NCBI GenBank assembly: GCA_945910005.1
Contig: CAMDTW010000240.1
Location: forward strand, 124,001 to 188,000
Reading direction: 5' to 3'
From: Isoperla grammatica
Taxonomy: Eukaryota > Arthropoda > Insecta > Plecoptera > Perlodidae
Length of the DNA: 64,000 nt
In this document: piece by piece, positions 1 through 11,547 of the stretch
Numbering within the stretch: the stretch's first letter is position 1
How the letters are laid out: each line of letters starts with the position of its first letter
Translations under genes and position numbers: made by a program
The notes under the pieces: model-generated
Databases searched by the model: none
What the model saw: the letters and a program-made list of their open reading frames with translations, nothing else
What the model was told of the DNA's origin: nothing

Positions 1-865
1 GGTTGAAACACTCAGGAATCCCAGCTGTATGCAAGATTCCTCTTAAAACTCGAAGTTTGTGGTAGATAGACTGAACTCAGCCAATTTCTATATTTTATGA
101 ATATTTTAACCAAAAACTACCAAATTTCAATTTATGCATTTTCATAATACTCTTTCAGAATGCACACTAACATTATTATTTTTCAACGGTTGGTGTAACT
201 TTTAAAGTAGTTATCGAAATGTGACGAAATGGACAATTTGTGCTTATTGGAGCCTAAAACGCTCTAAAACAACGATTTGTCAACTTTGGTTGAAACCCTT
301 AGGAATCCCAGCCGTATGCAAGATTCCTCTTAAAACTGGAAGTTTGTGGTAGATAGACTGAAATCAGCCAATTTCTATTTTTTATGCATATTTTAACCAA
401 AAAAGACGAAAAAACTCAATTTATGCATTTTCATTATACTCTTGAAGAATGCAACCTATAATTCTTATTTTTCAACGGAGGGTGTAACTTCTATAAAAAT
501 TATCGAAATGTGACGAAATGGATAAATTGTGCTTATTGGAGCCTGAAACGCTCTAAAACAACGATTTGTCAACTTTGGTTGAAACTCTTAGGAATCCCAG
601 CCGTATGCAAGATTCCTCTTAAAACTGGAAGTTTGTGGTAGATAGACTGAAATCAGCCAATTTCTATTTTTTATGCATATTTTAACCAAAAGCGAAAAAA
701 AAACTCAATTTATGCATTTTCATAATACTCTTGAAGAATAAAAACTATAATTCTTATTTTTCAACGGAGGGTGTAACTTCTATAGAAGTTATCGAAATGT
801 GACGAAATGGACAAATTGTGCTAATTGGAGCCTAAAACGCTCTAAAACAACGATTTGTGCAATTT

Positions 866-1154
866 GGTTGAAACCCTTAGGAATCCCAGCCGTATGCAAG
901 ATTCCTCTTAAAACTAAAAATTTGTGGTAGATAGACTAAAATCAGCCAATTTCTATATTTTATGCATATTTTAACCAAAAACGACTTAAAACCTCAATTT
1001 ATGCATTTTCATAATACTCTTGAAGAATAAAAACTATAATTCTTATTTTTCAACGGAGGGTGTAACTTCTATAGAAGTTATCAAAATGTGACGAAATGGA
1101 CAAATTGTGCTTATTGGAGCCTGAAACGCTCTTAAACAACGATTTGTCAACTTT
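866..1154 (+). repeat. Type B monomer example (GAATAAAAAC class)
   Basis: This monomer is 289 bp and differs from type A by GAATAAAAACTATAATTC in place of GAATGCAACCTATAATTC and by CGACTTAAAACCTC in the middle. The palindrome core is intact here. Type B has sub-variants that keep fixed positions in the HORs: GACTTAAAACC as here, CCGACCAAAAACC (for example from 41016), GCGAAAAAAAACTC (for example from 8084) and a TTTTTTATGCATTTTTTAAC form (for example near 4707). These linked variants are what make the higher-order structure visible. Confidence 0.9.
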
Positions 1155-1443
1155 GGTTGAAACCCTTAGGAATCACAGCCGTATGCAAGATTCCTCTTAA
1201 AACTGGAAGTTTGTGGTAGATAGACTGAAATCAGCAAATTTCTATAATTTATGTATATTTTAACCAAAAACTACCAAAAACCTCAATTTATGCATTTTCA
1301 TAATACTCTTAAAGAATAACAAATATAATTCTTATTTTTCAACGAAGGGTGTAACTTCTATAGATGTTATCGTAATGTGACGAAATGGACAAATTGTGCT
1401 TATTGGAGCCTGAATCGTTCTAAAACAACGATTTGTCAACTTT
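1155..1443 (+). repeat. Type D monomer example (AATAACAAATATAA class)
   Basis: This monomer is 289 bp and is recognised by TATAATTTATGTATATTTT in place of the usual ATGCAT-containing segment, CTTAAAGAATAACAAATATAA on the right, and TAACTTCTATAGATGTTA, which is the palindrome with one mismatched base pair. Type D occurs once per HOR in the left and central parts of the window, for example with right halves near 8816, 12860, 16905, 18348, 21232, 22975, 26149, 27302, 31928 and 37425. Confidence 0.88.
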
Positions 1444-1732
1444 GGTTGAAACACTTAGGTATCCCAGCTGTATGCAAGATTCTTCTTAAAACTCGAAGTT
1501 TGTGGTAGATAGACTGAACTCAGCCAATTTCTATATTTTATGCATATTTTAACCAAAAACGACCAAAAAACTCAATTTATGCATTTTCATAATACTCTTT
1601 CAGAATGCACACTAACATTATTATTTTTCAACGGTTGGTGTAACTTCTAAAGTAGTTATCGAAATGTGACGAAATGGACAAATTTTGCTTATTGGACCCT
1701 AAAACGCTCTAAAACAACGATTTGTCAACTTT
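1444..1732 (+). repeat. Type E/C monomer example (palindrome disrupted)
   Basis: This monomer is 289 bp and is the most distinct class. The left half has GAAACACTTAGG, CAGCTGTATG, ACTCGAAG and GACTGAACTCAGCC. The right half has TTTCAGAATGCACACTAACATTATTATTTTTCAACGGTTGG. The palindrome site is TAACTTCTAAAGTAGTTA, which is no longer self-complementary. These variants travel together from about 1 to 42.2 kb. After 43.9 kb only the right half survives, joined to an A-like left half (type C'). Confidence 0.9.
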
Positions 1733-4700
1733 GGTTGAAACCCTTAGGAATCCCAGCCGTATGCAAGATTCCTCTTAAAACTGGAAGTTTGTGGTAGATA
1801 GACTAAAATCAGCCAATTTCTATTTTTTATGCATATTTTAACCAAAAACGACGAAAAAACTCAATTTATGCATTTTCATTATAATCTTGAAGAATGCAAC
1901 CTATAATTCTTATTTTTCGACGGAGGGTGTAACTTCTATAGAATTTATCGAAATGTGACGAAATGGACAAATTGTGCTTATTGGAGCCTGAAACGCTCTA
2001 AAACAACGATTTGTCAACTTTGGTTGAAACCCTTAGGAATCCCAGCCGTATGCAAGATTCCTCTTAAAACTGGAAGTTTGTGGTAGATAGACTAAAATCA
2101 GTAATTTCTATATTTTATGCATATTTGTCACCAAAAACGACGAAAAAACTCAATTTATGCATTTTCATTATACTCTTGAAGAATGCAGCCTATAATTCTT
2201 ATTTTACAACGGAGGGTGTAACTTCTATAGAAGTTATCGAAATGTGACGAAATGGACAAATTGTGCTTATGGGAGCCTGAAACGCTCTAAAACAACGATT
2301 TGTCAACTTTGGTTGAAACCCTTAGGAATCCCGGCCGTATGCAAGATTCCTCTTAAAACTGGAAGTTTGTGGTAGATGGACTTAAATCAGCCAATTTCTA
2401 TTTTTTATGCATATTTTAACCAAAAACGACCAAAAAACTCAATTTATGCATTTTCATAATACTCTTGAAGAATGCAAAATATAATTCTTATTTTTCAACG
2501 GAGGGTGTAACTTCTATAGAAGTTATCGAAATGTGTCGAAATGGACAAATTGTGCTTATTGGAGCTTGAAACGCTCTAAAACAACGATTTGTGCAATTTG
2601 GTTGAAACCCTTAGGAATCCCAGCCGTATGCAAGATTCCTCTTAAAACTGGAAGTTTGTGGTAGATAGACTAAAATCAGCCAGTTTCTATATTTTAGCAT
2701 ATTTTAACCAAAACCGACCAAAAACCTCAATTTATGCATTTTCATAATACTCTTGAAGAATAAAAACTATAATTCTTATTTTTCAACGGAGGGTGTAACT
2801 TCTATAGAAGTTATCGAAATGTGACAAAATGGACAAATTGTGCTTATTGGAGCCTGAATCGCTCTAAAACAACGATTTGTCAACTTTGGTTGAAACACTT
2901 AGGAATCCCAGCTGTATGCAAGATTCCTCTTAAAACTCGAAGTTTGTGGTAGATAGACTGAACTCAGCCAATTTCTATATTTTATGCATATTTTAACCAA
3001 AAACGACCAAAAAACTCAATTTATGCATTTTCATAATACTCTTTCAGAATGCACACTAACATTATTATTTTTCAACGGTTGGTGTAACTTCTAAAGTAGT
3101 TATCGAAATGTGACGAAATGGACAAATTGTGCTAATTGGAGCCTGAAACGCTCTAAAACAACGATTTGTCATTTTTGGTTGAAACCCATAGGAATCCCAG
3201 CAGTATGCAAGATTCCTCTTAAAACTGGAAGTTTGTGGTAGATCGACTAAAATCAGCCAATTTCTATATTTTATGCATATTTTAACCAAAAACGACGAAA
3301 AAACTCAATTTATGCATTTTATTATACTCTTGAAGAATGCAGCCTATAATTCTTATTTTTTAACGGAGGGTGTAACTTCTATAGAAGTTATCGAAATGTG
3401 ACGAAATGGATAAATTGTGCTTATTGGAGCCTGAAACGCTCTAAAACAACGATTTGTCAACTTTGGTAGAAACCCTTAGGAATCCCGGCGGTATGCAAGA
3501 TTCCTCTTAAAACTGGAAGTTTGTGGTAGATAGACTAAAATCAGCCAATTTCTATATTTTATGCATATTTTAACCAAAAACGACCAAAAAACTCAATTTA
3601 TGCATTTTCATAATACTCTTTCAGAATGCAAACTAACATTATTATTTTGCAACGGAGGGTGTAGTTCTAAAGTAGTTATTGAAATGTGACGAAATGGACA
3701 AATTGTGCTTATTGGGAGCTGAAACGCTATAAAACAACGATTTGTCAACTTTGGTTGAAACCCTTAGGAATCCCAGCCGTATGCAAGATTCCTCTTAAAA
3801 CTGGAAGTATGTGGTAGATAGACTGAAATCATCCAATTTCTATATTATATCCATATTTTAACCAAAAACGACCAAAAAACTCAATTTATGCATTTTCATA
3901 ATACTCTTGAAGAATGCATCCTATAATTCTTATTTTTCAACGGAGGGTGTTACTTCTATAGAAAATATCGAAATGTGACGAAATGGACAAATTGTGCTTA
4001 TTGGAGCCTAAAACGCTCTAAAACACTAATTTGTGCAATTTGGTTGAAACCCTTAGGAATCCCAGCCGTATGCAAGATTCCTCTTAAAACTGGAAATTTG
4101 TGGTAGATAGACTTAAATCAGCCAATTTCTATATTTTATGCATATTTTAACCAAAAACGACTTAAACCCTCAATTTATGCATTTTCATAATACTCTTGAA
4201 GAATAAAAACTATAATTCTTATTTTTCAACGGATTGTGTAACTTCTATAGAAGTTATCGAAATGTGACGAAATGGACAAATTGTGCTAATTGGAGCCTGA
4301 AACGCTCTAAAACAACGATTTGTCAACTTTGGTTCAAACCCTTAGGAATCCCAGCCGTATGCAAGATTCCTCTTAAAACTGGAAGTTTGTGGTAGATAGA
4401 CTGAAATCAGCCAATTTTTATTTTTTATGCATATTTTAACCAAAAACGACGAAAAAAGTCAATTTATGCATTTTCATTATACTCTTGAAGAATGCAACCT
4501 ATTATTCTTATTTTTCAACGGAGGGTGTAACTTCTATAGAAGTTATCGAAATGAGACGAAATGGACAAATCGTGCTAATTGGAGCCTGAAACGCTCTAAA
4601 TCAACGATTTGTGCAATTTGGTTGAAACCCTTAGGAATCCCAGCCGTATGCAATATTCCTCTTAAAACTGGAAGTTTGTGGTAGATAGACTAAAATCAGC

Positions 4701-4910
4701 CAATTTCTATATTTTTTATGCATTTTTTAACTAAAAACGACGAAAAAACTCAATTTATGCTTTTTTATAATACTCTTGAAGAATAAAAACTATAATTCTT
4801 ATTTTTCAACGGAGGGTGTAACTTCTATAGAAGTTATCGAAATGTGACGAAATTGACAAATTGTGCTAATTGGAGCCTGAAACGCTCTAAAACAACGATT
4901 TGTGCAATTT

Positions 4911-4920
4911 GGTTTAAACC
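4911..4920. other. GGTTTAAACC marker of another monomer class
   Basis: This is a 10-bp perfect palindrome with a PmeI-type core, from GGTTTAAACC replacing GGTTGAAACC. It is also at 16452, 20789, 22524, 25703, 31483 and 36977. In six of the seven places the monomer then continues as B with GACTTAAAACC or GACTTGAAACC; at 4911 it continues into a C-type right half, which shows a left-right exchange within the monomer. Confidence 0.85.
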
Positions 4921-7216
4921 CTTAGGAATCCCAGCCGTATGCAAGATTCGTCTTAAAACTGGAAATTTGTGGTAGATAGACTAAAATCAGCCAATTTCTA
5001 TGTTTTATGCATATTTTAACCAAAAACGACCAAAAAACTCAATTTATGCATTTTCATAATACTAATTCAGAATGCACACTAACATTATTATTTTTCAACG
5101 GTTGGTGTAACTTCTAAAGTAGTTATCGAAATGTGACGAAATGGACAAATTGTGCTTATTGGAGCCTAAAACGCTCTAAAACAACGATTTGTCAACTTTG
5201 GTTGAAACCCTTAGGAATCCCAGCCGTATGCAAGATTCCTCTTAAAACTGGAAGTTTGTGGTAGATAGACTGAAATCAGCCAATTTCTATTTTTTATGCA
5301 TATTTTACCAAAACGACGAAAAAACTCAATTTATGCATTTTCATTATACTCTTGAAGAATGCAACCTATAATTCTTATTTTTCAACGGAGGGTGTAACTT
5401 CTATAGAAGTTATCGAAATGTGACGAAATGGATAAATTGTGCTTATTGGAGCCTGAAACGCTCTTAAACAACGATTTGTCAACTTTGGTTGAAACCCTTA
5501 GGAATCCCAGCCGTATGCAAGATTCCTCTTAAAACTGGAAGTTTGTGGCAGATAGACTGAAACCAGCCAATTTCTATTTTTTATGCATATTTTAACCAAA
5601 AACGACGAAAAAACTCAATTTATGCATTTTCATTATACTCTTGAAGAATGCAACCTATAATTCTTATTTTTCGAGGGAGGGTGTAACTTCTATAGAAGTT
5701 ATCGAAATGTGACGAAATGGACAAATTGTGCTTATTGGAGCCTGAAACGCTCTAAAACAACGATTTGTGCAATTTGGTTGAAACCCTTAGGAATCCCAGC
5801 CGTATGCAAGATTCCTCTTAAAACTGGAAGTTTGTGGTAGATAGACTAAAATCAGCCAATTTCTATATTTTATGCATATTTTAACCAAAACCGACCAAAA
5901 ACCTCAATTTATGCATTTTCATAAAACTCTTGAAGAATAAAAACTATAATTCTTATTTTTCAACGGAGGGTGTAACTTCTATAGAATTTATCGAAATGTG
6001 ACGAAATGGACAAATTGTGCTTATTGAAGCCTCAATCGCTCTAAAACAACGATTTGTCAACTTTGGTTGAAACACTCAGGAATCCCAGCAGTATGCAAGA
6101 TTCCTCTAAAAACTCGAAGTTTGTGGAAGATAGACTGAACTCAGCAAATTTCTATATTTTATGCATATTTTAACCAAAACCGACCAAAAACCTCAATTTA
6201 TGCATTTTCATAATACTCTTGAAGAATAAAAACTATAATTCTTATATTCAACGGAGGGTGTAACTTCTATAGAAGTTATCGAAATGTGACGAAATGGACA
6301 AATTGTGCTTATTGGAGCCTGAATCGCTCTAAAACAACGATTTGTCAACTTTGGTTGAAACACTTAGGAATCCCTGCTGTATGCAAGATTCCTCTTAAAA
6401 CTCGAAGTTTGTGGTAGATAGACTGAACTCAGCCAATTTCTATATTTTATGCATATTTTAACCGAAAACGACCAAAAAACTAAATTTATGCATTTTCCTA
6501 ATACTCTTTCAGAATGCACACTAACATTATTATTTTTCAACGGTTGGTGTAACTTCTAAAGTAGTTATCGAAATGTGACGAAATGGACAAATTGTGCTTA
6601 TTGGAGCCTAAAACGCTCTAAAACAACGATTTGTCAACTTTGGTTGAAACCCTAAGAATCCCAGCCGTATGCAAGATTCCTCTTAAAACTGGAAGTTTGT
6701 GGTAGATAGACTGAAATCAGCCAATTTCTATTTTTTATGCATATTTTACCAAAACGACGAAAAAACTCAATTTATGCATTTTCATTATACTCTTGAAGAA
6801 TGCAACCTATAATTCTTATTTTTCAACGGAGGGTGTAACTTCTATAGAAGTTATCGAAATGTGACGAAATGGATAAATTGTGCTTATTTGAGCCTGAAAC
6901 GCTCTTAAACAACGATTTGTCAACTTTGGTTGAAACCCTTAGGAATCCCAGCCGTATGCAAGATTCTCCTTAACACTGGAAGTTTGTGGCAGATAGACTG
7001 AAACCAGCCAATTTCTATTTTTTATGCATATTTTAACCAAAAACGACGAAAAAACTCAATTTATGCATTTTCATTTTACTCTTGAAGAATGCAACCTATA
7101 ATTCTTATTTTTCTAGGGAGGGTGTAACTTCTATAGAAGTTATCGAAATGTGACGAAATGGATAAATTGTGCTTATTGGAGCCTGAAACGCTCTAAAACA
7201 ACGATTTGTGCAATTT

Positions 7217-7505
7217 GGTTGAAACCCTTAGGAATCCCAGCCGTATGCAAGATTCCTCTTAAAACTGGAAGTTTGTGGTAGATAGACTGAACTCAGCCAA
7301 TTTCTATATTTTATGCATATTTTAACCAAAACCAACCAAAAACCTCAATTTATGCATTTTCATAAAACTCTTGAAGAATAAAAACTATAATTCTTATTTT
7401 TCAACGGAGGGTGTAACTTCTATAGAATTTATCGAAATGTGACGAAATGGACAAATTGTGCTTATTGAAGCCTCAATCGCTCTAAAACAACGATTTGTCA
7501 ACTTT
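7217..7505 (+). repeat. Hybrid monomer ending HOR copy 1
   Basis: It has an A/B-type left part (ACTGGAAG), then GACTGAACTCAGCC as in E types, then a B-type right part (CCAACCAAAAACC, GAATAAAAAC, GAATTTATCG, GCCTCAATCG). The equivalent monomer 1.44 kb upstream (5776-6064) has GACTAAAATC at this place. A short patch of E sequence inside a B monomer suggests gene conversion. Confidence 0.7.
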
Positions 7506-7794
7506 GGTTGAAACACTCAGGAATCCCAGCTGTATGCAAGATTCCTCTTAAAACTCGAAGTTTGTGGTAGATAGACTGAACTCAGCCAATTTCTATATTT
7601 TATGCATATTTTAACCAAAAACTACCAAAAACCTCAATTTATGCATTTTCATAATACTCTTTCAGAATGCACACTAACATTATTATTTTTCAACGGTTGG
7701 TGTAACTTTTAAAGTAGTTATCGAAATGTGACGAAATGGACAAATTGTGCTTATTGGAGCCTAAAACGCTCTAAAACAACGATTTGTCAACTTT

Positions 7795-8083
7795 GGTTGA
7801 AACCCTTAGGAATCCCAGCCGTATGCAAGATTCCTCTTAAAACTGGAAGTTTGTGGTAGATAGACTGAAATCAGCCAATTTCTATTTTTTATGCATATTT
7901 TAACCAAAAACGACGAAAAAACTCAATTTATGCATTTTCATTATACTCTTGAAGAATGCAACCTATAATTCTTATTTTTCAACGGAGGGTGTAACTTCTA
8001 TAGAAGTTATCGAAATGTGACGAAATGGATAAATTGTGCTTATTGGAGCCTGAAACGCTCTAAAACAACGATTTGTCAACTTT
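7795..8083 (+). repeat. Type A monomer example (intact palindrome)
   Basis: This monomer is exactly 289 bp. Its diagnostic features are CCCTTAGGAATCCCAGCCG and ACTGGAAG on the left, CGACGAAAAAACTC in the middle, GAAGAATGCAACC on the right, then CAACGGAGGG and the uninterrupted palindrome TAACTTCTATAGAAGTTA. Type A is one of the commonest classes in the window and predominates after about 43.9 kb. Confidence 0.9.
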
Positions 8084-10104
8084 GGTTGAAACTCTTAGGA
8101 ATCCCAGCCGTATGCAAGATTCCTCTTAAAACTGGAAGTTTGTGGTAGATAGACTGAAATCAGACAATTTCTATTTTTTATGCATATTTTAACCAAAAGC
8201 GAAAAAAAACTCAATTTATGCATTTTCATAATACTCTTGAAGAATAAAAACTATAATTCTTATTTTTCAACGGAGGGTGTAACTTCTATAGAAGTTATCG
8301 AAATGTGACGAAATGGACAAATTGTGCTAATTGGAGCCTGAAACGCTCTAAAACAACGATTTGTGCAATTTTTTGAAACCCTTAGGAATCCCAGCCGTAT
8401 GCAAGATTCCTCTTTAAACTGGAAATTTGTGGTAGATAGACTAAAATCAGCCAATTTCTATATTTTATGCATATTTTAACCAAAAACGACTTAAAACCTC
8501 AATTTATGCATTTTCATAATACTCTTGAAGAATAAAAACTATAATTCTTATTTTTCAACGGAGGGTGTAACTTCTATAGAAGTTATCAAAATGTGACGAA
8601 ATGGACAAATTGTGCTTATTGGAGCCTGAAACGCTCTTAAACAACGATTTGTCAACTTTGGTTGAAACCCTTAGGAATCACAGCCGTATGCAAGATTCCT
8701 CTTAAAACTGGAAGTTTGTGGTAGATAGACTGAAATCAGCAAATTTCTATAATTTATGTATATTTTAACCAAAAACTACCAAAAACCTCAATTTATGCAT
8801 TTTCATAATACTCTTAAAGAATAACAAATATAATTCTTATTTTTCAACGAAGGGTGTAACTTCTATAGATGTTATCGTAATGTGACGAAATGGACAAATT
8901 GTGCTTATTGGAGCCTGAATCGTTCTAAAACAACGATTTGTCAACTTTGGTTGAAACACTTAGGAATCCCAGCTGTATGCAAGATTCCTCTTAAAACTCG
9001 AAGTTTGTGGTAGATAGACTGAACTCAGCCAATTTCTATATTTTATGCATATTTTAACCAAAAACGACCAAAAAACTCAATTTATGCATTTTCATAATAC
9101 TCTTGCAGAATGCACACTAACATTATTATTTTTTAACGGTTGGTGTAACTTCTAAAGTAGTTATCGAAATGTGACGAAATGGACAAATTGTGCTTATTGG
9201 AGCCTAAAACGCTCTAAAACAACGATTTGTCAACTTTGGTTGAAACCCTTAGGAATCCCAGCCGTATGCAAGATTCCTCTTAAAACTGGAAGTTTGTGGT
9301 AGATAGACTAAAATCAGCCAATTTCTATTTTTTATGCATATTTTAACCAGAAACGACGAAAAAACTCAATTTATGCATTTTCATTATAATCTTGAAGAAT
9401 GCAACCTATAATTCTTATTTTTCGACGGAGGGTGTAACTTCTATAGAATTTATCGAAATGTGACGTAATGGACAAATTGTGTTTATTGGAGCCTGAAACG
9501 CTCTTAAACAACGATTTGTGCAATTTTGTTGAAACCCTTAGGAATCCCTGCCGTATGCAAGATTCCTCTTAAAACTGGAAGTTTGTGGTAGATAGACTAA
9601 AATCAGTTAATTTCTATATTTTATGCATATTTTCACCAAAAACGACGAAAAAACTCAATTTATGCATTTTCATTATACTCTTGAAGAATGCAGCCTATAA
9701 TTCTTATTTTACAACGGAGGGTGTAACTTCTATAGAAGTTATCGAAATGTGACGAAATGGACAAATTGTGCTTATGGGAGCCTGAAACGCTCTAAAACAA
9801 CGATTTGTCAACTTTGGTTGAAACCCTTAGGAATCCCGGCCGTATGCAAGATTCCTCTTAAAACTGGAAGTTTGTGGTAGATGGACTAAAATCAGCCAAT
9901 TTCTATTTTTTATGCATATTTTAACCAAAAACGACCAAAAAACTCAATTTATGCATTTTCATAATACTCTTGAAGAATGCAAAATATAATTCTTATTTTT
10001 CAACGGGGGGTGTAACTTCTATAGTAGTTATCGAAATGTGTCGAAATGGACAAATTGTGCTTATTGGAGCCTGAAACGCTCTAAAACAACGATTTGTGCA
10101 ATTT

Positions 10105-10393
10105 GGTTGAAACCCTTAGGAATCCCAGCCGTATGCAAGATTCCTCTTAAAACTGGAAGTTTGTGGTAGATAGACTGAACTCAGCCAATTTCTATATTTT
10201 ATGCATATTTTAACCAAAAACGACCAAAAAACTTAATTTATGCATTTTCATAATACTCTTTCAGAATGCACACTAACATTATTATTTTTCAACGGTTGGT
10301 GTAACTTCTAAAGTAGTTATCGAAATGTGACGAAATGGACAAATTGTGCTAATTGGAGCCTGAAACGCTCTAAAACAACGATTTGTCATTTTT
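10105..10393 (+). repeat. Hybrid monomer at a one-monomer deletion
   Basis: It begins with the A/B-type left part (GTGCAATTTGG just upstream, CCCTTAGG, ACTGGAAG) and switches to E/C type at GAACTCAGCC. In the matching positions of copies 1 and 3 these halves belong to two separate monomers, a B and an E/C. The hybrid plus the loss of about 286 bp is the signature of unequal crossing-over between adjacent monomers. Confidence 0.82.
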
Positions 10394-11547
10394 GGTTGAA
10401 ACCCTTAGGAATCCCAGCCGTATGCAAGATTCCTCTTAAAACTGGAAGTTTGTGGTAGATCGACTAAAATCAGCCAATTTTTATATTTAATGCATATTTT
10501 AACCAAAAACGACGAAAAAACTCAATTTATGCATTTTCATTATACTCTTGAAGAATGCAGCCTATAATTCTTATTTTTCAACGGAGGGTGTAACTTCTAT
10601 AGAAATTATCGAAATGTGACGAAATGGATAAATTGTGCTTATTGGAGCCTGAAACGCTCTAAAACAACGATTTGTCAACTTTGGTTGAAACCCTTAGGAA
10701 TCCCGGCGGTATGCAAGATTCCTCTTAAAACTGGAAGTTTGTGGTAGATAGACTAAAATCAGCCAATTTCTATATTTTATGCATATTTTAACCAAAAACG
10801 ACCAAAAAACTCAATTTATGCATTTTCATAATACTCTTTCAGAATGCAAACTAACATTATTATTTTTCAACGGAGGGTGTAGTTCTAAAGTAGTTATTGA
10901 AATGTGACGAAATGGACAAATTGTGCTTATTGGGAGCTGAAACGCTATAAAACAACGATTTGTCAACTTTGGTTGAAACCCTTAGGAATCCCAGCCGTAT
11001 GCAAGATTCCTCTTAAAACTGGAAGTATGTGGTAGATGGACTGAAACCAGCCAATTTCTATTTTTTATGCATATTTTAATTAAAAACGACGAAAAAACTC
11101 AATTTATGCATTTTCATTATACTCTTGAAGAATGCAACCTATAATTCTTATTTTTCGAGGGAGGGTGTAACTTCTATAGAAGTTATCGAAATGTGACGAA
11201 ATGGACAAATTGTGCTTATTGGAGCCTGAAACGCTCTAAAACAACGATTTGTGCAATTTGGTTGAAACCCTTAGGAATCCCAGCCGTATGCAAGATTCCT
11301 ATTAAAACTGGAAGTTTGTGGTAGATAGACTAAAATCAGCCAATTTCTATATTTTATGCATATTTTAACCAAAACCGACCAAAAACCTCAATTTATGCAT
11401 TTTCATTATACTCTGAAGAATGCAACCTATAATTCTTATTTTTCAACGGAGGGTGTAACTTCTATAGAATTTATCGAAATGTGACGAAATGGACAAATTG
11501 TGCTTATTGGAGCCTAAAACGCTCTAAAACAACGATTTGTCAACTTT

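Larger units (their letters stand above)
1..7505 (+). repeat. Left HOR block, copy 1 (26 monomers)
   Basis: The monomer order begins E/C, A, B(GCGAAA), B(GACTTA), D, E/C, A, A', A-like (GCAAAAT), B, E/C, A', C'. The same order restarts at 7506 and at 11548, so I place the boundaries at the E/C monomers with GAAACACTCAGG. The first 17 monomers (1 to about 4910) match copy 3. The rest (about 4911-7505) is a run of 4-5-monomer subrepeats: the C, A(TTTTACCAAAACG), A(GTGGCAGATAG), B(GCCTCAATCG) order at about 4911-6064 is seen again at about 6353-7505. Confidence 0.8.
7506..11547 (+). repeat. Left HOR block, copy 2 (14 monomers, shortened)
   Basis: This copy follows copy 1 monomer by monomer from 7506, at an offset of about 7505, but lacks one B monomer near 10.1 kb: the spacing between the TTATGGGAGCC and GATCGACTAAAATC markers is about 694 here against about 980 in copies 1 and 3. 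The junction lies in the hybrid monomer 10105-10393. After the C' monomer the copy breaks near 11.03 kb, where a left half with GGAAGTATGTGG is joined to a GAAACCAGCC-type right half. The total of 4042 bp is close to 14x289. Confidence 0.78.

Noticed and set aside
4427..4684. Open reading frame of 85 codons, with close relatives at 14533, 40247 and 42268 on the + strand
   Set aside because: It starts at the ATG inside ATGCAT and ends at the TAG of GTGGTAGATAG in the next monomer, so it is simply one frame of the repeat. It is interrupted in most monomers, cannot extend because 289 is not a multiple of 3, and has no upstream signals or recognisable domain.
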